5,331 nt of DNA from Sphingobacteriaceae bacterium. GTDB taxonomy: Bacteria > Bacteroidota > Bacteroidia > B-17B0 > Aurantibacillaceae. Shown here piece by piece: positions 1-5,331 of the stretch. Under the pieces are notes generated by a model, which did not search any database, was not told the origin of the DNA, and saw only the letters and a list, made by a program, of their open reading frames with translations. The DNA lies in assembly GCA_025360355.1 (NCBI GenBank), contig JANYCL010000413.1:1-5331 (forward strand), read 5' to 3'. The stretch's first letter is position 1, and each line of letters opens with the position of its first letter. The translations under genes and the position numbers were made by a program.

Positions 1-1
1 C

Positions 2-1933
2 AAAAATTACGAAAGAGCAATTACAAGCATTGAAAGTTTAGATAGTCAGGACCCTATCATTAAAGCCACTTACGAAAAACTGGTTTTCTTTAAAGCAGTT
101 GAATTTTTCAATAATAATGATCTTGATAATGCTGAAAAGCAATTTAAAAAAGCGATCGGCATTAATGCAGATAAAATTTATAATGCCTTGTCGAACTATT
201 GGATGGGAGAAATATCTTATCAGCGCAAAGATTACGGAACAGCAATTGAAACATGGAAGAATTTTTTATTGGTTCCCGGTAATGTAAACTTGGGAGAATT
301 TGAAAAAACACATTACAATTTAGCTTACGCTTATTTTCAGAGGAAAGAAAAAGGAGATTACGCTTCAGCAAATATTGAATTCAGAAAATACATTCTTAAT
401 AAAAGTGCTGAGAATTTAAATAAAACTGCCGATGCAAATGTTCGTGCAGCCGATTGTTATTTCATGAACAGGGATTTCAATCAGGCGGCAGATTATTACG
501 AAACAGCAATTGCTTTGAATAAAACGGATGTTGATTATAGTTACTATCAAAAAGCATTGTGCAGCGGTTTATTAAAGAACAACAAAGAAAAAATAAACGA
601 TCTCAAATACATTGAAACTCATTTCCCAAAATCAAATTATTTAAGCGCTGCCATTTTTGAAATTGCTGAAACTTATTTGAAAGACCAGAACAATGGTGAA
701 GATGCAAAAGTTTATTATGAAAAGGTTCTGACTAATTATCCTAAATCTTCATTCGTAAATCCATCTTTAGCAGGAATTGGTTTGATCTATTACAATAAAA
801 AAGAAGACGAGAAAGCATTTGAATATTTTGATAAGATCGTACAAAAAGATCCGAAAAGTGATGATGCAAGGGAAGTTTTACCAATGATCAGAAAAACATT
901 TGAAACAAAAGGTAAAATTGAAGAGATGGAAAAATATTTTGCTTCCATTGGAAATCCTTTGTCAGTTGATCAGGTTGAAAAAGCTTTATATGAGTCTGCG
1001 AAAGAAGCTTACTATAACAAAACAAATTGTGATGAAGCAATGCCTAAATTTGAAAGCTACATTGCTAAATTCCCGGAAGGAAAATACATTACAGAAGCTC
1101 AATTCTGTTACGGAGAATGTACTTATAGCAAAGGTTTATTCGAAAAAGCCCTACCCGCTTATAGATATGTAATTTCTAAATCGCGCAGCATTTATACTGA
1201 AACTTCTTTGAACAAAGCTTCTTATTTATTATTTAAAGACAAAAAATACGAAGAAGCTTTACCTCTTTTTATGCAAATGCAGGAAATTGCAGAAACACCC
1301 GCTAATAAATTAATTGCAAAGCTCGGCGCGATGCGTTGTGCTTTTTATTTAAATCAGTTTGAAGTCGCTTTAGCTGAAGGCAATAAAGTTTTAGGAACAG
1401 AAAAATTAAATCCGCAACAAACTAACGAAGCTAAATACATAAAAGCAAAATCATTATTTGAAACACAACGTTATGATGATGCATTAATGGAGTTCAGAAA
1501 CATTGCTAAATTCTCGAAAAATGTAACCGGAGCTGAAGCTTATTATTATATCGCAAGAATTCATTTCAACAAACAAGATTATAAAGAATGTGAAAAGGTG
1601 ATCAACACTTTATTCAGTTTCGCTTATACAAATGACGACTGGAATGCAAAAGGTATGTTGTTGATTGCCGATAGTTATGCTGCAAGAAACCAAATAGAAG
1701 ATGCCAAAATTATTTTACAATCAATTTTGGATGGTAAACCAAAACAGGAATACATTGATGAAGTAAATGCACGTTTGGCACAAATAAAATTAATGGAAGA
1801 AGCCAAAGCATTGAAAGAACAACCAAAACAAACTGAAATGAAAGTTGAATTTAACACGAGCGGTTCCGATGAAAAATTATTTGCAGTTCCGGATACAACA
1901 AAAAAACAACCGGTAATAACTATACCAAACTAA
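2..1933 (+). CDS. TPR-repeat protein, probably periplasmic or envelope-associated (5'-partial)
   Basis: The reading frame is open from the left edge to the TAA at 1931-1933, giving 643 visible residues. TPR sequence begins immediately, so the true start and any signal peptide lie outside; a TTG at 188 is internal Leu, not a start. Roughly thirteen to fourteen TPR-like helix pairs can be read, with the usual small/aromatic pattern and the A-x-x-Y/F-x-x turn. Examples in visible numbering are about 24-56, 60-93, 102-135, 142-175, and units ending in PKS (HFPKS, NYPKS, DPKS). The PKS endings resemble BamD/YbgF-type TPRs. The last ~40 residues are Lys/Gln/Thr-rich and probably unstructured. TPRs form protein-binding superhelices; the partner is inferred to be the barrel protein encoded 3 bp downstream. 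Large TPR proteins next to barrel proteins are common in Bacteroidota. The TPR fold is secure; location and role are inference. Confidence 0.9.
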   Translation, partial: KNYERAITSIESLDSQDPIIKATYEKLVFFKAVEFFNNNDLDNAEKQFKKAIGINADKIYNALSNYWMGEISYQRKDYGTAIETWKNFLLVPGNVNLGEFEKTHYNLAYAYFQRKEKGDYASANIEFRKYILNKSAENLNKTADANVRAADCYFMNRDFNQAADYYETAIALNKTDVDYSYYQKALCSGLLKNNKEKINDLKYIETHFPKSNYLSAAIFEIAETYLKDQNNGEDAKVYYEKVLTNYPKSSFVNPSLAGIGLIYYNKKEDEKAFEYFDKIVQKDPKSDDAREVLPMIRKTFETKGKIEEMEKYFASIGNPLSVDQVEKALYESAKEAYYNKTNCDEAMPKFESYIAKFPEGKYITEAQFCYGECTYSKGLFEKALPAYRYVISKSRSIYTETSLNKASYLLFKDKKYEEALPLFMQMQEIAETPANKLIAKLGAMRCAFYLNQFEVALAEGNKVLGTEKLNPQQTNEAKYIKAKSLFETQRYDDALMEFRNIAKFSKNVTGAEAYYYIARIHFNKQDYKECEKVINTLFSFAYTNDDWNAKGMLLIADSYAARNQIEDAKIILQSILDGKPKQEYIDEVNARLAQIKLMEEAKALKEQPKQTEMKVEFNTSGSDEKLFAVPDTTKKQPVITIPN

Positions 1934-1936
1934 AAA

Positions 1937-3634
1937 ATGCAGAACCTAAAAAAATATCATTCTGGAATTTGGCTTTTTGTCCTGATCTTATTTTTCGGGA
2001 ATGCTTCTATTATGAAGTCGCAAACTAATATGAATGATATTAATTTTCATGCGGAGAGTGAATTTCAACCAACTATTAAAGATGCCGTTAAATACACCGA
2101 GCTACCGGAGATAAGAGACACTGTTCAGCGAATACATACCGGAAAATATGGCATTACTTCAAATCCATTATTCCCAAAATATACAGTGGAACCAATTAAG
2201 CCTGCAAAAATGCAGAATGAACCTTTAACTAAATTATATCATTCATTAATAAAGGTTGGTTACGGTCCTATTTACAATATGCCTTATGGTGAAGCTTGGA
2301 TTAACAGTACCCGTTCTCGTGATATGGCTTACGGTGTGCATTACAAACATTTTTCTTCTATGTCGCATTTAAAAGATGTTGGTTACAGCGGATTCAGTGA
2401 TAATGAAGCAGAATTATTTGCGAAGAAATTTTACAAGAAACATACTTTAAGCGGTGATTTTAATTATAAACGCAATGTTGTACATTATTATGGTTTTGAT
2501 ACCACTCTAAATAAAATAACTGACAAAGATTTTACTAAACAAGCATTTCAATTATTTGAGCCTAGTGTTAAATTGCAGAGTCATTATACCGACAGTAGTA
2601 AATTAAATCACACTATTAAATTATCGTATTACAATTTGCGGGATCTGTATAATGCTGCAGAAAATAACGTGAAATTAAATACAGATCTAAGTACATTCAT
2701 TCAGAAAGAAAGTTTTCATGTGAACATTTTAGCGGATTACTATAATCACAAAAAACCAAAAGATACCCTTAACGATTTTATTTTTTCCGTGAATCCTTAT
2801 TTTGAAGCCAACGGAAAAAAATGGCACGCAGATCTGGGTGTGAAGGCGACTGTGGATGCTTTTAATACACAGACCAAATTTTATTTCGCACCGCAGTTAA
2901 ATGCTTATTATGATGTTTATGAGAGTATAATTATTCCTTATGCAGGTTTATCAGGCGGATTAATTAAAAACAGTTACAGAAGTTTAACGAATGAAAATCC
3001 ATTTATTAACCCACAAGTAAATTATGCTAACACTAATAATAAATTAAATATTTTTGGCGGATTAAGAGGGAATTTAAGTTCAACAACCAGTTACGATACA
3101 AAAGTTAGTTACGGTTGGTACGACAACATGCATTATTTTATAATTGATTATACAGGTGATCAAACCTTAATGGATAATAAGTTTAAAGTTCTTTATGCTA
3201 ATACTCAATTATTGACGGTTGGCGGCTCAGTAAAATACCAATACAAAGAAAAAATTCATTTCATTGCAAAGGGAAATTATTATTCTTATAAGATTGATGA
3301 TACATTATCGAAACCTTTTCACAAACCAAATTATGATTTCACTTTTTCAGCATTATATAATTTAAAAAGTAAAATTTTAATTAAAGCTGATGTATTTGTT
3401 ATCGGTAATCAGTGGGCATTGACTAAGACATCCGAAAATCCAAATGTTGTTACGGCGCCATTAAATTTAAAAGGTATGGTTGATTGTAATTTAGGCGCCG
3501 AGTATCGTTATAGTAAAATGTTAAGCTTCTTTATAAACTTCCACAATCTTGCTAATATGCGCTATCAACGTTGGGAAAAATATCCTACTCAGCGGTTTAA
3601 TTTTATGTTGGGTTTGACATTTGTTCCGTTTTAA
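1937..3634 (+). CDS. Plug-less TonB-receptor-like outer-membrane beta-barrel protein
   Basis: This 565-residue protein starts at an ATG 3 bp after the TPR stop (TAA-AAA-ATG), so the two are almost certainly co-transcribed. An N-terminal basic stretch (LKKYH) and hydrophobic core (about 11-23) form a signal peptide, with cleavage probable near residue 23 or 28. Residues about 36-100 hold a Pro-rich linker containing EFQPTIKDAVKYTELPEI (P45, D49, A50, P57), a pattern I recall from related Bacteroidota barrel proteins. From about 104 to the end, alternating hydrophobic/polar aromatic-rich strands suggest a barrel. The C-terminus has NLANMRYQRWEKYPTQRFN followed by a strand ending in Phe, the typical end of TonB-dependent receptors. 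No plug domain or TonB box is visible, and the protein is shorter than a full receptor. Ligand and activity are unknown; transport or envelope assembly are both possible. Confidence 0.87.
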   Translation: MQNLKKYHSGIWLFVLILFFGNASIMKSQTNMNDINFHAESEFQPTIKDAVKYTELPEIRDTVQRIHTGKYGITSNPLFPKYTVEPIKPAKMQNEPLTKLYHSLIKVGYGPIYNMPYGEAWINSTRSRDMAYGVHYKHFSSMSHLKDVGYSGFSDNEAELFAKKFYKKHTLSGDFNYKRNVVHYYGFDTTLNKITDKDFTKQAFQLFEPSVKLQSHYTDSSKLNHTIKLSYYNLRDLYNAAENNVKLNTDLSTFIQKESFHVNILADYYNHKKPKDTLNDFIFSVNPYFEANGKKWHADLGVKATVDAFNTQTKFYFAPQLNAYYDVYESIIIPYAGLSGGLIKNSYRSLTNENPFINPQVNYANTNNKLNIFGGLRGNLSSTTSYDTKVSYGWYDNMHYFIIDYTGDQTLMDNKFKVLYANTQLLTVGGSVKYQYKEKIHFIAKGNYYSYKIDDTLSKPFHKPNYDFTFSALYNLKSKILIKADVFVIGNQWALTKTSENPNVVTAPLNLKGMVDCNLGAEYRYSKMLSFFINFHNLANMRYQRWEKYPTQRFNFMLGLTFVPF

Positions 3635-3963
3635 AATTTCAAATTCTCTGTTGGATCCCAGTATAGATTTTTGAAATCGATTATTTTATCATTCTTCACT
3701 TTTATTTTTTCCTTCTCTAATAATTCCTGCATTTGGTATGGCGTAGCAAAATGATGTTTGCCGGTTAATTCGCCATTCCTGTTTACTACTCTATGTGCAG
3801 GTACTTTAGGTTTTTGACTGTGTGCTGCATTCATTGCATAACCCACGATCCGCGAAGAGCCCGCCGATCCTAAATATTTCGCAATAGCACCGTAACTTGT
3901 TACTCTGCCTTTAGGAATTAAACGCACCACCTGATAAACCGAATCGAAAAAATCTTTATCCAT
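3631..3963 (-). CDS. Alkyltransferase-like (ATL) protein, MGMT family without the catalytic cysteine
   Basis: This 110-residue protein has only the DNA-binding domain of O6-alkylguanine-DNA alkyltransferase. Visible family positions are the GRVTSYGAIA helix with Tyr24 (nucleotide-flipping Tyr in MGMT), SSRIVGYAMN with Arg38 (arginine-finger position), and PAHRVVNRNGELTG at 55-68. MGMT enzymes have PCHR here; this protein has Ala56, so it cannot accept an alkyl group by the standard mechanism. ATL proteins of this kind bind O6-alkylguanine and, in studied members, pass the lesion to nucleotide excision repair. The length and lack of an N-terminal domain fit ATL. I chose ATG 3963 over the upstream in-frame TTG at 3987, because the TTG lies inside the toxin gene and ATG 3963 starts MDKDFFDSVY, where family homology begins. 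It begins one base after the PIN stop, implying coupling. Its stop overlaps the barrel stop. Confidence 0.93.
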   Translation of the reverse strand: MDKDFFDSVYQVVRLIPKGRVTSYGAIAKYLGSAGSSRIVGYAMNAAHSQKPKVPAHRVVNRNGELTGKHHFATPYQMQELLEKEKIKVKNDKIIDFKNLYWDPTENLKF

Positions 3964-3964
3964 T

Positions 3965-4381
3965 TTATTTTTTAATATATCTCTCAAAAAACGACCTGCT
4001 ATCCAACACTTCTATATCTGAAAAATAAAAATCTTTCAGGTCTTCTGTAACAATAAATTTGCAATCGTTTCCAATAGCTGAATAATACTCTAAGCCATCT
4101 TCAAGATCCAAAACCTTTTTGTTTTCTAATGCTTTTAAAACCGTGCCTTTATTCATCTCTGTGATCCCAATATGTTTGCTTAAAGTATTTATTTTGGCTT
4201 TAGCCATTGCTCTTCCGCTTTTTTTCTCACTAAAATAAAAAGCAATAGCCAGACAAAGCGGTGAAGTAACCAATTTTAATCCATGATGTGTGCTGCTTAA
4301 GATCCTGGAACTGTATGTAAAAACCGGATACTCTTTATTCAAAACTGAAATTAAAACATTCGCGTCTAAAAATACTTTCAT
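3965..4381 (-). CDS. PIN-domain (VapC-like) ribonuclease toxin
   Basis: This 138-residue protein has a PIN-domain fold pattern. It opens with MKVFLDANVLISVL, where Asp6 is the first metal-binding acid. A second block reads LEDGLEYYSAI with Asp95, and a third reads FIVTEDLKDF with Asp117, matching the D..FEDA.QYYSA...IVT..KDF pattern of the PIN_3 type found in Bacteroidota. PIN toxins are Mg2+-dependent endoribonucleases that usually cleave tRNA or rRNA. The residue normally the second acid (LAE in classical VapC) is LAI here (Ile46). Related Bacteroidota proteins often carry Asn there, so the loss may be a family trait. Its ATG overlaps the antitoxin stop as ATGA, the classical arrangement of co-translated toxin and antitoxin. 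Activity and target are inferred, not shown. Confidence 0.88.
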   Translation of the reverse strand: MKVFLDANVLISVLNKEYPVFTYSSRILSSTHHGLKLVTSPLCLAIAFYFSEKKSGRAMAKAKINTLSKHIGITEMNKGTVLKALENKKVLDLEDGLEYYSAIGNDCKFIVTEDLKDFYFSDIEVLDSRSFFERYIKK

Positions 4382-4635
4382 TTGCGTTTTTCAAAAAAAT
4401 CTTTTTTTAATACCGCCCGTTTTTTTTGTTTAATAAGATACTCGGATCTGCCCTCTGATATTTCGTTTACCCAATCGGCTATAGGCATTTCTTCGAGGTT
4501 TTTATAATTGTTAGCCGTTATTTTATCTAAAAGCATTTCCATTAGCCTTGAAAGACTAATGTTTTGTTTTTCTGCGTATTGCTTAGCTTTTTTTATGACC
4601 CTTTCATCGAAAGAAAGTGTAATTTTTGCATCCAT
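4378..4635 (-). CDS. Ribbon-helix-helix-type antitoxin (DUF6364-like) paired with the PIN toxin
   Basis: This 85-residue protein starts at an ATG just downstream of the predicted promoter. Residues 3-9 (AKITLSF) look like the DNA-contacting beta strand of a ribbon-helix-helix fold. Residues 10-24 (DERVIKKAKQYAEKQ) and 27-39 (SLSRLMEMLLDKI) look like its two helices, with the N-x-S-L-S-R-L turn between them. Residues about 45-85 are charged, end in a Lys/Arg-rich tail, and are the likely toxin-binding segment, as in VapB-like antitoxins. Its TGA overlaps the toxin ATG. It is expected to neutralise the PIN toxin and, by family precedent, to bind the operator in its own promoter. Three homopolymer runs of 7-8 bases lie near its 3' end. 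The family name is from memory; the antitoxin role rests strongly on context. Confidence 0.85.
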   Translation of the reverse strand: MDAKITLSFDERVIKKAKQYAEKQNISLSRLMEMLLDKITANNYKNLEEMPIADWVNEISEGRSEYLIKQKKRAVLKKDFFEKRK

Positions 4636-4639
4636 ACGA

Positions 4640-4671
4640 CAAACATAATAAATCTATACGTATAAAACAAA
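4640..4671 (-). promoter_or_regulatory. Bacteroidota-type promoter of the antitoxin-toxin-ATL unit
   Basis: Read on the minus strand, TTTG (4671-4668) is followed after exactly 20 nt by TATGTTTG (4647-4640). This fits the Bacteroidota primary sigma consensus TTTG-N19-21-TAnnTTTG. Only four bases separate the -7 box from the antitoxin ATG at 4635, so the transcript should begin at or within a base or two of that ATG and be leaderless or nearly so. The whole promoter fits in the 42-bp gap after the upstream luxE-like stop. Read-through from upstream is also possible. The match is by eye and has not been tested. Confidence 0.7.
4655..4664. promoter_or_regulatory. Perfect palindrome TATACGTATA, candidate antitoxin operator
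   Basis: TATACGTATA is its own reverse complement and lies between the -33 and -7 elements of the antitoxin promoter, with no symmetry beyond the ten bases. A bound dimer here would block RNA polymerase. Ribbon-helix-helix antitoxins generally repress their own operons through such palindromes. The assignment is inference from position and symmetry; no second copy was noticed nearby. Confidence 0.55.
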
Positions 4672-4677
4672 CTTATT

Positions 4678-5331
4678 TTAACTTACCATTAAATTACATC
4701 CGCGGATATCACTATTATCAAATCTTCCCAATAATTCAAATTGTCCGTTACCTTTTGATCTTCCTAAGTCCTGCGTTGCTATAAATGAACACGAATTTAT
4801 ATTGGCCAGATCAATGATATTTAAACCTCCGGTTTTATTTTTCTTTACATAATTTAAAGGGTCTTCAATATCACGCACCAAAACTTTCATCCATGGCGGA
4901 CAATCAAACACACCATCACCCTTTGAATAAGCTTGCGATAATAATTCTGTCATGCCATATTCGCTGTGTATAGTTGTAACTCCCAATTTTTGTTTTAGGA
5001 TATGGTGTAGTTCTTCCTTTAAAATTTCTTCACGTTTACCTTTCATGCCACCCGTTTCCATGACAATAAAATTATCATTTAGCATAATATCTTTTTCTGC
5101 CAGATCCAATAAAGCATACGTAACACCGATCAAAAGTATTTTTTTGTTTTTTTGTTTTAATGTTTCTAAAACAGAAATAAGCTTATCAAGATCTTCAAGA
5201 AAAAAACCACTTAACGGATTACCTGTATTCTTAATAAGCGTATCAAACATATAAACCAAAGATGAACCTTTACGCTCGAGATAATTAGGTAAGAGGGCTA
5301 TGATCGTATAATCTGAAGATTTACCGTAAAA
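4678..5331 (-). CDS. LuxE-family acyl-protein synthetase/acyltransferase (5'-partial)
   Basis: The reading frame runs from the right edge to the TAA at 4680-4678, giving 217 visible C-terminal residues; family members I recall are about 320-370 residues, so about a third is missing. A TTG at 5259 is internal Leu, because conserved sequence (LLPNYLERKGSSLVYM, visible 13-28) continues upstream of it. Other motifs are METGGMKG (91-98), HSEYGMTELLSQAY (122-135, resembling the YGxTE motif of AMP-forming synthetases) and GRFDNSDIRGC (202-212, resembling their GRxxD..G hinge). LuxE activates a fatty acid as acyl-AMP and transfers it to a cysteine near its C-terminus; Cys212, six residues from the end, is the likely equivalent. 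No luxC, luxD or luciferase genes are visible, so a bioluminescence role is unlikely. In this group it more likely serves acyl transfer in lipid or surface-molecule synthesis; the substrate is unknown. Confidence 0.88.
   Translation of the reverse strand, partial: FYGKSSDYTIIALLPNYLERKGSSLVYMFDTLIKNTGNPLSGFFLEDLDKLISVLETLKQKNKKILLIGVTYALLDLAEKDIMLNDNFIVMETGGMKGKREEILKEELHHILKQKLGVTTIHSEYGMTELLSQAYSKGDGVFDCPPWMKVLVRDIEDPLNYVKKNKTGGLNIIDLANINSCSFIATQDLGRSKGNGQFELLGRFDNSDIRGCNLMVS

Noticed and set aside
188..190. TTG as the start of the TPR gene
   Set aside because: The same frame is open upstream to base 2 and encodes another TPR unit, so this codon is an internal Leu.
99..371. Short open frames on both strands in the first 400 bases, and a 60-codon minus frame at 1675-1857
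   Set aside because: They overlap the TPR reading frame, which continues in frame to the window edge, and show no family signature.
900..1172. 90-codon plus-strand open frame inside the TPR gene
   Set aside because: It is out of frame within well-conserved TPR coding sequence; its Lys/Leu-rich product reflects AT-rich composition.
3666..3678. Small inverted repeat GATTT-TTG-AAATC as a terminator
   Set aside because: The stem is only 5 bp and AT-rich, lies inside ATL coding sequence, and has no convincing T-tract, so it is too weak to call.
3964..3987. Longer ATL form starting at TTG 3987
   Set aside because: It would overlap the toxin gene and add residues not like the family, whereas ATG 3963 immediately follows the toxin stop.
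4636..4677. The TATACGTATA palindrome as a terminator for the LuxE-like gene
   Set aside because: A self-complementary sequence without a loop cannot make a stable hairpin of useful length; its place between promoter boxes fits an operator better.
4952..5254. 100-codon plus-strand open frame opposite the LuxE-like gene
   Set aside because: It is antisense to a clearly conserved coding region, and its Ser/Phe/Ile-rich product mirrors the opposite-strand codons with no recognisable domain.

Overview
This AT-rich window looks like chromosomal DNA of a member of the Bacteroidota, broadly the Flavobacteriales/Chitinophagales/Sphingobacteriales. Four things point there. A TPR protein is followed by a plug-less TonB-receptor-like barrel. 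There is a stand-alone LuxE-like acyl-protein synthetase. Starts show no purine-rich Shine-Dalgarno. One promoter fits the Bacteroidota consensus (TTTG, 20 nt, TAnnTTTG). No rRNA, tRNA, CRISPR array, insertion sequence or phage gene was seen, and the longest gene-free stretch is only 42 bp.

Left part, plus strand (2-3634): the C-terminal 643 residues of a large TPR protein, cut by the window edge, then after 3 bp a 565-residue outer-membrane beta-barrel protein with a signal peptide and a TonB-receptor-type C-terminus. The spacing makes them an obvious operon and suggests a cell-envelope complex, with the TPR protein in the periplasm and the barrel in the outer membrane. No function can be assigned from sequence alone.

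Right part, minus strand (5331 down to 3631): the C-terminal part of a LuxE-family acyl-protein synthetase, a 42-bp gap holding a Bacteroidota-type promoter with a perfect palindrome, then three tightly packed genes. These are an antitoxin-like ribbon-helix-helix protein, a PIN-domain (VapC-like) toxin overlapping it by ATGA, and an alkyltransferase-like (ATL) DNA-damage recognition protein starting one base after the toxin stop. ATL therefore appears to belong to the toxin-antitoxin transcription unit.

The two halves converge, and the barrel and ATL genes share a 4-bp TTAA that holds both stop codons, so there is no intergenic terminator between them. The points most worth a second look are the TA-ATL gene fusion into one operon, the operator-like palindrome inside a promoter that would make the antitoxin mRNA leaderless, and the TPR/barrel pair.
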